Source: Isoetes taiwanensis
Taxonomy: Eukaryota; Streptophyta; Lycopodiopsida; Isoetales; Isoetaceae
Direction of reading: 5' to 3'
NCBI GenBank assembly: GCA_021234155.1
Contig: JAJEKV010000112.1
Span: forward strand, 434,001 to 498,000
DNA length: 64,000 nt
In this document: positions 1 through 11,183 of the stretch, in pieces
How the letters are laid out: the number at the start of each line of letters is the position of its first letter
Position numbering within the stretch: the stretch's first letter is position 1
The notes under the pieces: generated by a model
What the model saw: only the letters and a program-made list of their open reading frames with translations
What the model was told of the DNA's origin: nothing
Database searches by the model: none
Position numbers and translations under genes: made by a program

Positions 1-10
1 ACTATGTGCA

Positions 11-80
11 TGCATTGCAAAGTGCATGCATTGCATGTATGCATGCATTGTGTGCATGCGTATGCATGCGTGCATGCCAA
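11..80. repeat. TGCATGCA-rich simple repeat
   Basis: The motif tgcatg recurs almost back to back with small variations (gcatgcattg, gtgcatgcgt). It is a low-complexity, self-complementary tract. No coding function is supported; the short open frame across it is composition-driven. Confidence 0.7.
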
Positions 81-109
81 AACCATAGGTCGGGAGTGCA
101 AACTAACAA

Positions 110-190
110 GAAATACAGCACGCGCTCTATAAATACTATTGGCATACCCTCGCACAAATACAACAACAGAATCATATGTAAACCATAGCA
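110..190 (+). repeat. Dispersed repeat, copy 1 (partner near 32345-32425)
   Basis: The stretch holding gctctataaatactat, then aatacaac, then aatcat and aaacca matches, with small gaps, a stretch near 32350 in the same order and strand. A weaker version may exist near 16215-16245. This suggests a decayed dispersed repeat of unknown family. Confidence 0.4.
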
Positions 191-199
191 AAATGGCCG

Positions 200-2570
200 T
201 ATAATTATATGTTTTGCCGACGAACCATTTTCTTTTTCTCTTTTTTTTTTTCTTTTTTTATATATTTAAGCAAACAAGCATAAGGCTTTTACTTGCACCG
301 ACAAATAAGCTTGAATGGGAGTGACATCATATGGATGTTATCTTCTAACTTACCGTTATGTGCCATATGATATAAACGCCCACGTTCCAAGGTTGCTTTC
401 AAATTTCCCCTTATAAATTTTTAATCCGCATATTATTGGGGGTTATGATTTATCATTGTCATACACCTTGGAAATGTTAGCCTGTAGATTCTTCTATCAT
501 GACGTCATGCCCCTGTTGTGGCATTACAAATGACTTGACATCCTCCTATAAGCCATAGTCATGTCCGATTTTAGTGGGTAAACCTTCTTGGGAATCGTAT
601 TCTACCTAGAATCTTCAGGACGCTTGCCTTGCACTTTGTAATTCTACCTCAATACCCACGTCTGATATGTAAGCTATTGAGTTCAAATCTACCTGATCCA
701 AGCAAGGATCATGTTTCATATCTAACCCTTGGTGTCTATGCAAGACACCTTTTCAGCTTCCAGCAGGTAACTATTATTCGCCACCAAGCATTGTCCTATA
801 GTACCATTCAACTCCACCGTCTTGAGCCTTATTATAGTGTCCGTTGCCATTACCTTTAAACACATTGTATGCTGTCTGCATACTCCAGATGGACTACGGA
901 TCCTTCAGTGGTAAGTTTGCGGGTAACTTGCCTTTCAATTTCTGGGTCACTGCATAGATTACCCTGCTAAATTGTATATCATACATCTACATGATACGTA
1001 TATAATAATCATGTACCCTCATACCACAAAGAAATGTTAGAACTCTGCACTGACTTCGTTACCGGATAACTTTGCTAGTGCCTTATAGTACTTTAGTCCG
1101 TCCATAAACTATGTTTTCCCCATGGGATTATGCCAAGTTTCCAAAGGTTCATACCCCATTCAAAGAGATGTTCCAAAGGCTCATTTATCTAAACATTACT
1201 TGCATTCCGATATCAACAGTATCTTCTCCCAATTAACTTATTATCTTCTCACGGTATCATGCCAACTTCAACTTTTGATCAGTTTCAAATGTTCTTGTCT
1301 TTGGACCCGTCATAATGATATGGAGGCATTAAATCATCTCAATCCCATAGTACTAAGCCCCTATGTTCAAGCCTTCTTTTATCAACCGCCGTAGGGTCTC
1401 CATTCTTATTGTCCTCTTAAGGTTCTTAAAGTTATAATCAATAGGAGGTGTATACCTCAAGTCGAGGGACCCTCCTATCTCTACTTCGGGATTCGTCATT
1501 CTTTTCCCATGACTAAGGTAATTCTAAGGATATAGGGATTGTTAGTCTATATAATCTCACCCCTTCTACTCTATACACCTCGTCTTGATTCTTATTAGCA
1601 CTTAGAATTGCTATGTATTGCCCTCTTGTCGGTTATCTCTTAAGGTATAATTGGCAAAGTCACCGTCCTTCTCTTCTTCCATCATTAGATGCACTATTTC
1701 ATACGTCCTGCTATTCCTACACCCAATTGATACTCTTAGCTTATAACCTGCTTTAATTCATCGATATCTAGAACCCTTGAATAGTTAACCTCCTATTATC
1801 TGTTATTTCCATTCTGTTCCAATCATCATCGGGATGTTTTCGAATGTAATGTTGCCATATATGCTAGACTTGCTCTGGCTATTTCCCTGACTTAAACTCT
1901 TTTCATGACCCTTAGTACGTTGTACCTACCAGAGATAGTCAACTCCAAACAATTGGGCTAACTTAAAATGCTTATCTCTGGTAGGTCATACCTCATCCAA
2001 TATTTTCATATTTAAACATCTCATTATGCTTGTTCTTTTAACCTTACCAGATAACATTTCACTCGCCTTGCACAAGTATCCTACTATCTTCATGTATGGT
2101 CACAATTGACATCATTAATCTCAACACTAATGTAGTATTTCATACTACTTAATCTTTCCAACATTCATGACCACCACCTTGTCCTTATGCAATCTAGTCA
2201 TGCGTGTGTATCATTCCTAACTCTAGAGTCATATGTGAGCCTTTGACATATCCCCATAGCTATGTTCATAATTGTTGGCCAGATTGTACAATCCTCACTA
2301 CCTACAACTCAAATACATGTGTTTTTCCATGTATAGTCTTCCCGTCTCATGTAATTATAATCCGCTCCCATATAATAATATAGTGGATGATATTATCCAT
2401 CAAAAATTCAACTTCTTATTGCCGCAAACATATTTTCTCAACTCGTTTATCTTGTACCATATACATGTTGTAGTTTTGACACCACAATTTTTAAACTCTC
2501 TAATGTTGTCAGAATTCATGTCATGATGTGTTGCTATGACAGTACATAATGAGTTTCAATATTTGGAACC
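200..2570. other. AT-rich stretch without a recognisable gene
   Basis: Open frames here are short and none shows a domain or biased composition I recognise. A pyrimidine tract lies near 230-260. The stretch may be decayed repeat DNA, perhaps partly belonging to the retroelement that follows, but I see no motif that proves it. Confidence 0.5.
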
Positions 2571-2575
2571 TATAT

Positions 2576-2644
2576 AAGGTTGAGAAAACTAGGTTCAATG
2601 GTTGAACTTAAGGTTGAGAAAACAAAGTTCAATGGTTGAACTTA
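2576..2644 (+). repeat. 34-bp tandem duplication
   Basis: Two adjacent near-identical units of about 34 bp begin ggttgagaaaac and end ggttgaactta, starting at 2578 and 2612. They lie upstream of the Copia primer-binding site and could sit inside its 5' LTR, whose left edge I cannot fix. Confidence 0.75.
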
Positions 2645-3102
2645 TATATGACTTAGAAGGTATTAAACCTTAATGGTTGCATTATTAAACTGTATGGAAA
2701 TGGATAAACATTTATCCAGTCTATATTAAGCTGGTCTCGATTATTCGAGCCAGCACAGCTATAGTCCAGTCAGTTCTGCTAGACCGACGGACCTCTGAGA
2801 ATTTATCCTGCATTACAGATTGGTCTGGCATCCACTGGTGCCGGATCCGACCTAACGAAGGAAGTAAGGTTGTAGTTCGAATAAATGAAATGCAGTCAAC
2901 TTATGAATAGTGCAATGGTCAATACCATTGCTACAGTATTCCACTATGATTGTTTATAATGATTTTGGTTTTATGAATAGTGTTGCACGTTGGATGTAGA
3001 GAAATTAAGTGTGCTAATGTTTATTTTGTTTGCCAAAGATCAAATAAGCTAAGTTGATATTATATTTGCAAAGATCTATTAACAGTTGCTTCTGACTTCA
3101 TT

Positions 3103-3114
3103 TGGTATCAGAGC
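3103..3114 (+). other. Retrotransposon primer-binding site (initiator Met tRNA)
   Basis: TGGTATCAGAGC is the classical plant Copia primer-binding site, complementary to the 3' end of tRNA-iMet. It lies 2 bases after a CA at 3099-3100 that could end the 5' LTR and 11 bases before a gag start codon. Its position fixes the element's orientation as plus strand. Confidence 0.85.
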
Positions 3115-3125
3115 ACAATTTCATA

Positions 3126-4075
3126 ATGGCTAGCAGATTGGGAGCAACACTTCTAAGTGGCATTGATGTGTACAAAGGAGGTTCTGGCTTTCAAGTCTGG
3201 AAGGAAAAATTGAAGAAGTATTGAGAGTAGAAGGTTTATGGGAAATTATAGAAGATGAAGAACATGGTCCTGTGATCAGTCAAACCAACAGCAAGGGAAA
3301 AACCTATGCTAGTGCAGTAGCTTCAGGTACTGCTGGAAGTCCAGCAAAAGATGTAGGTGGAGGCTCCAGCTCCACTGAGGTAACAAGTGCTTCACCAGAT
3401 GCCTCTCAAAGAGCAAAGATTCTGGAAGCAAAAGCAGTGATAAAGAGTAAACTAAGCTCTAGTATTCTTTTGAGAACGAGGGGATTATCCCCAAGAGAAA
3501 TGTGGTCTTATCTATTAAAGACTTATCAAGTTAAAACTTCCTCTCAATTGAATGTCCTAGACAAGGAATTGAGAGAGCTGAAGTATAAAGAAGGGGAGGA
3601 CATTAAAGACTTCTTTGAGAAGTTTGATAATGTCATTGCTGACCTTCCTGCTGCAGGAGTACTCATAACCAATGAATATCAAGTTTTGTCATTGGCAAAA
3701 GCATTTTCAAAATACAGAAATCTATCCTCCTTAGTCAGGAATGTAGCCAAAAGCAGGGAGGATGTTGAAAATATGATAAAAACAGAATTGGAGCAACACA
3801 ATTTGACTGCTGAAAATGAAGAAGAACAAACTGAAATTTTGTATACCTCTGGCGGAAAGACACGAGGAGGAGGACAAGGTAAATTAGGTCCTTGCTTTGT
3901 ATGCAATGCATATGGTCATCTCAAAGCCAATTGTCCTAAACTAAATAAAGAGAATAAATGTTACAATTGTGAGGGATTTGGTCGTGTAGCTTCTAACTGT
4001 TCAAGTCCAAGGGATTTTTCAAAAGACAAGAAGGAAATGTGGCTAAAGCTGGCAGGGGCAGATGGTCATTGGTGA
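3126..4075 (+). pseudogene. Ty1/Copia gag, frame-broken
   Basis: An ATG at 3126 opens a gag-like N terminus (MASRLGATLLSG) that hits a stop at 3222. The homologous reading continues in another frame from about 3205 (KIEEVLRVEGLW) to the stop at 4073-4075, so one indel near 3200-3215 breaks the gene. The remainder carries the usual gag block (REMWSYLLKTYQVKTSSQL, then LRELKYKEGEDIKDFF) and two CCHC zinc knuckles, CFVCNAYGHLKANC and CYNCEGFGRVASNC. Gag packages the element RNA in virus-like particles. No protease, integrase or RT of Copia type follows; gypsy sequence follows instead. A related gag lies on the other strand at 10423-11110. Confidence 0.88.
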
Positions 4076-4149
4076 TTAATTTTCTCAAGCGTCTCATTTC
4101 ATTCCTCACACTATCACCATCACCAATAAGGGAACCACTGACTTGCTTC

Positions 4150-4850
4150 CTTGAGAAGTAGTTAAGCTTTCATGGCTTGTAAGACACCATTATCAATGGT
4201 AGTAGACCTCAGTTAGTTGCCGGTTTTGGAAGGGACTTTTGGAGCTATTGTATATCGAGCACTTGTTACCATCATCTAAAGAGTACTAGACAGAAAGAGC
4301 ACATAAAGCAAACTTTAGAACAATATTTAAGGTGCTTTATTGGTTACCGAAAAGATGATTGGGTTAGCTCCTATTACATGAGTTTGCCTATAATAACTCA
4401 GTATATGCTTTCACTAGCCATACTTCATTTTTTCTCAACTCTGGTCAGCATCCTCGTTGGTCTCTTATTGCCTCTGGAAATGACTTTATCAATCCCAATG
4501 CCGAGTCTCGACTTGAAAAACTCCAGGCTCTTTAATCTGATCTTCAAAAGGACCCAAGAACACTATCGCCATTATTCTAATTTGCATCATCATGAGCTCT
4601 CCTTTTTTCTGTTGGTGATCCTGTTTGGCTTCTCTGTCGGCACCTTCCTACATCACGTCTCTGCAATAAGCTCGATTATCGTCATCTTAGTCCTTAGATC
4701 ACTGCTTAGATCATCGATGTTGTGTTTCAGCTCGAACATCCTCCAATGGTTCGCTTACATCCAGTATTTCATGTTGCTTTGTTGGAGCGATACACATCCA
4801 ATTTCTTTCCAGATTGGATTTCTCCATTCCCTTCTTCTGTTGACATGATA
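4150..4850 (+). pseudogene. Ty3/gypsy integrase C-terminal relic
   Basis: Read across frames, the plus strand shows a gypsy integrase: FWKGLLELLYIEHLL, then TERAH, LEQYLRCFIGYRKDDW, HEFAYNNSVYAFTSH, GQHPRWSLIASGNDF and RLEKLQAL. These are followed by the GPY/F-type end (GDPVWLL, NKLDYRHLSP, PPMVRLHPVFHVALLERY). At least two frame changes and several stops interrupt it. A chromodomain may have followed 4850 but is not clear. The 156-codon open frame at 4378-4848 is a shadow of this relic. The piece joins the Copia gag upstream with no spacer, so two decayed elements are fused or nested here. Confidence 0.85.
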
Positions 4851-4859
4851 TCTAAAATA

Positions 4860-5929
4860 TACAAATTCTGATCAGACCAAAAAGGGCGACTGCATCATGC
4901 AAGAGATTTATCCTAAAAATGTGACATTAGAACAATCAATTTCGAGCAAATCAGTAACACAAATTTTAGAGGTCAATCTTTGATGGGAGCTTTGCAAGTG
5001 CGGAAGTTATGACCTGACAGTTTAGGAAAAGCAAAAAGCAAAGAGATGCCTAGTTTTGGAGTTCTAAAAATACAGAGCCTGATTTGGTAATTCTGAAAAA
5101 CATTAAGTCTAAGATGGTAATTTGCGTGACGTTAAAATAATATCTATCTTTCTTTATAATATTCATTTTCTACTAATGATGGGAATATTTGGAAACATTT
5201 TTAACCTACACCCATAAACAAGGGTTTGCCCTTGTGGTGCCAATAAACATGCCATTTCTTTTCATCCATCCCACTTCGTTGGAGCAGCGCGGAGGCACTG
5301 TTGACACCCTGGAATTTAGACCGGGGTGTAGTTCCTGTAACGTGAAAACAGGGTGAAAGATATTCTGCACAGTGAAATTGGAGAGAATTCAAGGTAAAAA
5401 TACAGACTTAGGGTGAAAGTGGAGAGAATGCAAGGTAAAAGTGCAGATTGTCCGGTGAAACCATCGCTCAAGAGGAGAAACGCTGAGTAAAAGTATCAGA
5501 CCTCCGTGACTTGATTTTCATTCAACATTCTTAAAAGTGTTGAAGCGTGACAGGCGAACGCGGAGAATATCTTTCACCCTGGACTATAGAGATTTCCAGA
5601 TTTTCAGATAACCCGACTTAGGGAACGTTAAAACTTTCCCCAAAAAGCATTGCTCAAACATAGATTTTCCTTACGTTAAAGTACTGTCGTCCCATTCCTT
5701 TGGAAAAGACCGAGTCTTCCACGTGTCGAAATACAACTGGAAGAAAAAAGGGCCATTTACGGCCCTAAAGAGAGAATCCTGGAATGCTTGGAGGTTTTAC
5801 TAAAATCTCGAATGGTCTAAAATCCTCCCAAATTTTCTTACACAGCCGGGGCTGGACATCTGGTGCACACTTAACTCATTTCAAATACAGGGTTCCAAAA
5901 ATCCTCAAGGTTAGTCCAGTTTAGATGAA
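4860..5929 (+). other. Intergenic and upstream region of the BTB gene
   Basis: No protein-coding signal is evident. The right part must carry the promoter and 5' UTR of the BTB gene, but I cannot point to a convincing TATA box or start site. The local composition becomes more mixed after about 5200. Confidence 0.5.
5371..5453 (+). repeat. About 42-bp imperfect tandem duplication
   Basis: Two adjacent units share gtgaaa, tggagagaat, caaggtaaaa and acagatt-like text, one near 5371 and one near 5413. They lie 500 bp upstream of the BTB start codon. Confidence 0.65.
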
Positions 5930-7774
5930 ATGGCGGTTGTTCAGTTTCAAACAGAAGGGTTTTGGTTAGGGTTTGAAGATGTATGCGATATGACAGTCAA
6001 CATAGGTTCCCACAAATTTGACTGTCAAAGATGTGTGTTGTGTAATCGATGTGGGTTTTTTAGGAACCTATACAGATCAGCTGACAAGCCCAGGCATATG
6101 TACGTCGATTTAAATGAGTTCCCTGGAGGAGCCTCGACATTCCAGACTATTTTAGACTACTGCTATGGAAAAAAAATTGAGGTTTCAGCTGACAAAGGGT
6201 TTCTTTATCTCAACCATGCTGCATCTTTTTTGGACATGAAAAAATCCCCTTTGTCAGATAAGAACAACTTGGAGGACCTCTGTGACGTATTCTGGGATGA
6301 ACACATTTTAAACTCATGGAGAACCATTTTAGACTTCATTGTTTTTCTCAAAGATGAAGATTTGCTGCTTCCCAAGTGCCAGATTGATCTATACTTGCAA
6401 AAATGCATACAAGCTTTTGGTTCTGCAGCAAACATGCGCATGAACTGCAGGGACTTAGCTGAATTTATTCAAAAATTGGTGATGCTACCAGAAGATCAGT
6501 TTTTGTTGATTTTCTGTTTCAGGCTTGATGCTGAGTGGCCACAATGCACTAGAGAAGATGCTATAATATCTTTTGCATTAACTTGTCAAATGCTAGGAAC
6601 TCATGGAAGTACTGCCACTAACGCATTGGGATCTCTTGCCAAGCATTTACTGCAAGGACGGTTACAACGAAAAGATGAAAAAGAAGCAAAGAATGCTTCT
6701 TGGGGAGCACAAAATTTCTTAGCGCTCCGTGATGCACAGCCCATAGCTTATATACTTGTCCTTCTTGATGTCTTCTTCCAAATGCAGGGTATAAAGGAAG
6801 AGATGCTTATGGAGGAAGAGGTTATGAATGCCAGGCGCAAGTATTTTCACATTCTCAGTCCTGAAGATCTGGGTACTTCGAGTCCCGATGCTGGACTACT
6901 GTTGATTAGAAATCTCCTTCAAATGGATAGCTGTAAATCTACAGAAGCCAAGAGTAGGTCTTTCATATTAAGTTATCTACAGCACTGTAGGAGAAGCTGC
7001 CACCTCATGGAGTTTAAAGTTTTCTTGGCATTTGCAAAGACTCTGTCTGGTATACTCAAGCATTCTCATAACGCTTTATACGATGAGATTGTGAGCTATA
7101 GCAGAGATGTAACCTTGTCCGATGAGGCAAGGAAGAGCTTGGGAGCTTTAATAGACTGTGCTAAGCTCTCAAGAGGCAGGCTTCAACATGTGATTGAATC
7201 AGATTTTCCTTCTTCTTTAAAACATGTTGTTCTTTATCTGAAGAAAGAGAATGCACACTTGAGGACTCGTCTCAAAAGGAGGCGATCCAGCACTGGCTAT
7301 AGATTTTGTTATTCTGAGGATGATCTCGAGGGTGCATGCTCATCAGAAGAAGAACCAACAGATGTGAGGGTATTAGATATTTCTTGCAAGCACGTCTGAA
7401 ATGTTTAAATTCAAATACCTTGAGTGAAATGCTGATCTGTTGTGCAGGTAAACATGGCAAGCATTTCAATGAAGAAGGAAGTGAGCCCCCTTCAGGACAA
7501 AAAAACTGGATCAGCAAAGAGGATGAAGGATTTATCTAATAATTTCTACATCTCCGTTATCACTTTAGATCACATGAGTTTGTCCTTTCCAATTCAGATA
7601 TCAGACACCGTCTCTGCTGTTGAGCAGAAAATTGTACTAGAAATGGAGCGCAACTCTCTTAGGATAACTACCCCTTGGCATCTGAACTACAAGGGAAAGA
7701 AAGTGCGTGATGACTCGTCTCTTCATGGGTATGAAATTGAGGAGTATGACACACTACATATGCAAAAAAGCTGA
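5930..7774 (+). CDS. BTB/POZ-NPH3-like protein fused to a ubiquitin-like domain (two exons)
   Basis: Exon 1 (5930-7363) starts at ATG 5930 and encodes 478 residues. A BTB/POZ fold spans roughly residues 17-120 (VCDMTVNIGSHKFDCQR, then FPGGASTFQTILDYCYG). An NPH3-like helical region follows (LLIRNLLQMDSC, then LSDEARKSLGALIDCAKLS) and a basic tail (RTRLKRRRSS). An 84-bp intron (7364-7447) with donor GTGAGG and acceptor ttgtgcag leaves the frame unchanged. Exon 2 (7448-7774) adds 108 residues, the last 80 or so resembling ubiquitin (ISDTVSAVEQKI, LNYKGKKVRDDSSLHGYEI, YDTLHMQKS) but lacking the terminal Gly-Gly. The spliced product would be 586 residues. BTB proteins usually act as CUL3 ubiquitin-ligase adaptors; this role is inferred. 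If the intron is retained, the protein stops at 7399 (489 residues). The domains are clear; the fusion rests on the splice prediction. Confidence 0.85.
7364..7447 (+). other. Predicted 84-bp intron joining BTB and ubiquitin-like exons
   Basis: The donor GTGAGG directly follows codon GAT, and the acceptor cag at 7445-7447 directly precedes GTA. The join is phase 0. The intron is a multiple of three but contains the in-frame stop at 7397-7399, so retention truncates the protein before the ubiquitin-like part. Confidence 0.7.
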
Positions 7775-7992
7775 CACTTGCCATCTGCATCCTTGTAGAT
7801 CAATGTATCATTAGACAACTGCAATCTGCATTTTTTGTATGATAAGTTTTTTTCTAGCATGGCGCAAAACATTTTCATTGATTCTAATCCTTCAGGACTA
7901 CTAAAGGCTGAACCATACTAGTGAACTTCATCCCGAAACTATAAAAGCATAACAAGATTATTCTGCAATGGAATTGTCTTGATCCAGTCAGA

Positions 7993-7998
7993 AATAAA
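7993..7998 (+). terminator. Candidate poly(A) signal of the BTB gene
   Basis: AATAAA lies 219 bp after the predicted stop codon at 7774, a plausible 3' UTR distance. Plant signals are loose, so this is only a candidate. Confidence 0.4.
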
Positions 7999-7999
7999 A

Positions 8000-9100
8000 T
8001 CCTGATAAGGCGTTAAGAAAAATCAGCATATATATACATGAAATATATAGTGGCAAGATGTCTACATATTCATCATGTAATTCCTTTTTGTCCACAGGAA
8101 CATTTCTGATCCACGGACCAAAGAGTAATCCATCGTGGACCAGAAAATTTTCACGTATATACAACCAACCACCTTTTGAGTCATTACTCGATTCTTCTTG
8201 ATTTAACCAACCACCTTTTGAGTCTTTACTCGATTCGAGGATTTCAGGATTTCATAATCAATGGATGTAATGGTTAGACAGGTTCACTTAGAGCTTAAGA
8301 AGTTGAGTTCTCCATAATTATAGGTCCATTAGTTAGTGATGCTTATTGATGAATTGGAGGAGGAGATTGCTAAGATTGGTCACGAAATTTAACAAAGAAC
8401 TTTTTGTGCCTCTTTTTCTTGTTCATAGACGAGATTATTATTGCTCAACACTTATGCAATGAGCTCTTACAAGATATTTATCGCGGGTGTCAAGGTCGCG
8501 GCGGACATTTCTCTTTATCGACTCGCGTGTTCTTGTGTTCTAACCCTAATTTCACAATAGATTACTAATTGATGATAGCAGACCAGTGGTTATGATTGCT
8601 ATTAGAATAATAGTTATCTTTTTCTGCGCGGTGAATCTCAACAATTGCACCGCAACATTTCTCTTCATCGAATCCCTTGTATTTTGGAGTTCTACATCGA
8701 GTTCAAAGGTCGTCAAGAAGGTCTAGTTTTTTAAAAAAGTTGATTGACTGTAGTATGCATCCAAATGTATTTCTGAAGATTATTAGATCTATTAAATTAC
8801 ATAAGTTCGGATTGATATTTGAGAATAGTATAAGTTACAAAACAAATCTAAAATGAGCTCCAATACAACCTCCTTCGACACAAAGACTGGTTAGTCAAAG
8901 GTGCTATTTCACCATCCATAAAAATCATTTAGCTTTAGATCAATAATTTAATTTAATTTAATTTATTAGTCAAGCTCTCTTTGGGCCTTGAGAGACCAAG
9001 AGCTTCCAAATACATATTTAAGCAATTTACAAATGCAATAATAAAGAACGGTGTGCATCCCACAACCTTAAAATATGGTCTTAATACTAATGGTGACAAC
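8000..9100. other. Intergenic, no gene seen
   Basis: No coding signal. Two similar 40-bp stretches (about 8500 and 8660) share acatttctct, atcga and ttgt text, hinting at a decayed repeat. An (aattt)n run lies near 8948-8966. Confidence 0.45.
8163..8236 (+). repeat. 42-bp tandem duplication
   Basis: The units starting at 8163 and 8205 both read aaccaaccaccttttgagtc, differ at one base just after, and continue ttactcgattc. Confidence 0.85.
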
Positions 9101-9562
9101 TAAAATAAAGATTTAAAATCCTGTGCTTGAATGTCGAACTTGTCTCTTATGTCTTTATAGGCCGGGCCGCTTGTAAAAACGCGATGTTCATCCTCAATTC
9201 TATCTGACTCACAAACTTTACATAACCTTTCTTCAACCGAGATTTTATACCAACGTCTATGAGCTCGACCTGTGCCGGCTATGACCTGCATAAAAGTTTT
9301 TGGCATATTAGCATTTAAATAATCTTGACTTTTATACTCACTAATTGAGTTCACGTGAAAACCAGTTGCATTAATGTCTCATATAAAATCCTTTTGAGCC
9401 CCCAATTTGAAAGTGATGCCTTTGAGCATTTTACAAGCATGAGTGGATTTCCCTCCTGATACTTTTCTCTTGACACATTCTTTCCAATTATATTTTGCAG
9501 AGAAATCCTGCCCCAAATACTTATAGCTCTCCACAGTTTCTAATTCTTGTCCACATACAATT
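9100..9562 (-). pseudogene. LINE-type reverse transcriptase C-terminal fragment
   Basis: On the minus strand a near-continuous reading runs ESYKYLGQDFSAKYNW, then KRKVSGGKSTHACKML, then RWYKISVEERLCKVCESD and IEDEHRVF. The YKYLG block after the RT palm and the terminal Cys/His-like motif (LCxxCxxxxIEDExHxxF) are typical of one branch of non-LTR retrotransposons. The reading has at least one stop, near 9380. It abuts the Copia integrase relic at about 9562, so one element truncated or inserted into the other. Confidence 0.65.
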
Positions 9563-10290
9563 TAAATGTAGGGCATGATTTTTACTTGCTAGGCAATAGC
9601 ATTTTGCTTTTTTACTGTAATCATCAACAAAGGAAACATAGTGCTTACCTATCCTACCTTGTACATTTCATGGTCTATAGAGATCAGAGTATACGAAATT
9701 TAGAACTCTAGCAGCTCTCCTTTTGGTTCTTGAGAATGACAATCTAGTTATTTTTCGAATCGGCACCTTCATAAATATGATGGTTCTTTTACTTCATTAT
9801 TACATGCAATAAGTGCCTTATTCTTCATCAATTCTACATTATACATGCTCGTATGCCAATCTGTTATGCCATAAGCAACATTCGAACATACATCAATTGA
9901 ATTTATTTCCACAACAATCCTTTTGTCATTTGAAATCTGAAATAAGTTGCCAATCCATTTTCCAAAGAACTTTATTTGATTAACCAAATTTTTTTTACAT
10001 CCACCACGGTCAAACAAGATTCTGTAGCCCATATCTATAAGCTGGATTATGGAATTCAATTTTGATTTATCTTAGCATAAAAATTACATTCTTAATGTCT
10101 AGTCTCCTTTCTTCTAAGTCATATAGCTACGAGAAACCATTGCATTTGATGTTTTGTAGTCCTCCATTCTCGAATTGCACATGTGTTGGGTATTTTCCTT
10201 CAGCCATGGTTTTGAGCATGCTTGAATCTCCTACTACTGGTCTTTCAACTCCTGAATCAACTATAAAATTTTGACTCTCATTAGTCTTAC
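9563..10290 (-). pseudogene. Copia protease and integrase relic
   Basis: Reading leftwards on the minus strand, an aspartic protease core appears (FIVDSGVERPVVGDSSML, active-site DSG). A region ending in a GAG-pre-integrase-like DWHTSMYNVELMKNKALI follows, then the integrase start (YSDLYRP, then KHYVSFVDDYSKKA). Stops and frame changes are frequent. RT and RNase H are absent, replaced by a LINE fragment. The order protease-integrase after gag is that of Ty1/Copia. Confidence 0.8.
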
Positions 10291-10422
10291 GAGTTTGCTT
10301 TTCAAATGCAGATAATATACTTAAAGATTTTACCTCATCATTCTTGTCTTGGTTGTCCTCTTCATTGTGATTCTAGGTCACGTTCTACCTGCAATACTCC
10401 TCATTTCACTACCTCTTACCCT

Positions 10423-11110
10423 TTATATAAAGCCTCCTCTGGCTCTTTCTCTAGTTCCTTGTCCTTTTAGACTATGACATACTACTGCCAAGTGGCCTCT
10501 TCCTCCACATATATAGCAATTACTATCTCCTGCTAGTTTTGTACACTCCCAACTGAGATGCCCCATCTGATTACAATTATAGCAAGCTCCTCCTTCATTT
10601 TTATTCTTCTCATTTTGCTGGACCTTAGCTCTTCCTTCTCCCTTCTTATTACTTTCTGTTGTATCTTCTCCCTCATCAAAATTCAATGATCAAGTTCTTA
10701 TGTTCTTTGTCCTCACCATGCTTTCAGCTTCTTCTCTAGTTTTTACTACATTTCTAATAAGCGTGGAAATATTTTCAAACTTACCAAAATGCTCTTGCTA
10801 TATGCAGAATCTCTAAATTCTCTGACAAACCTGTTCCCACTATTTCAAGATCTGCAAAAATCACATCCAATTTTTTATAAAAATTTATTAAGATCTCCTT
10901 TATCTTTATACTTTAACATCCTCAGCTCTTTCTCCAAGATGTCTAGCCGAGACATGGATTTGAACTCATACATGTTAATCATATATTTCCACATTTCTTC
11001 TACAATTTTTGCACTACTAGATCGTGAAGATACAACAACAGAAACACTACTAGAGGTCTCACCACTATCTTTAATGTGAACTGCAGTTGTATTGTCAATT
11101 CCTTACACCA
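10423..11110 (-). pseudogene. Copia gag relic with two zinc knuckles
   Basis: The minus strand carries a helical gag block (EEMWKYMINMYEFKSMSRL, then LEKELRMLKYKDKGD-like), the stretch ISTLIRNVVKTREEAESM, and two CCHC knuckles: CYNCNQMGHLSWEC and CYICGGRGHLAVVC. Frames change at least twice (about 10690 and 10790). Block for block it parallels the plus-strand gag at 3126-4075, so the two belong to the same or sister Copia families. The 96-codon open frame on the plus strand here is a shadow. Confidence 0.82.
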
Positions 11111-11183
11111 GATTCTATAATCCTTCAGCTTCTAGAATGTGTTGAGCCTTCTCTTTACATATCAAAATGTAAGCATTGGATTA

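Noticed and set aside
629-2526. Several plus-strand ORFs of 76-90 codons
   Set aside because: Low-complexity Leu/Tyr/His-rich readings of AT-rich DNA without domain, splice or start context.
4378-4848. 156-codon plus-strand ORF with hydrophobic stretches
   Set aside because: The neighbouring frame reads as gypsy integrase (HEFAYNNSVYAFTSH, MVRLHPVFHVALLERY), so this ORF is its shadow.
10789-11079. 96-codon plus-strand ORF
   Set aside because: The complementary strand carries the Copia gag block EEMWKYMINMYEFK; the plus frame is a shadow.
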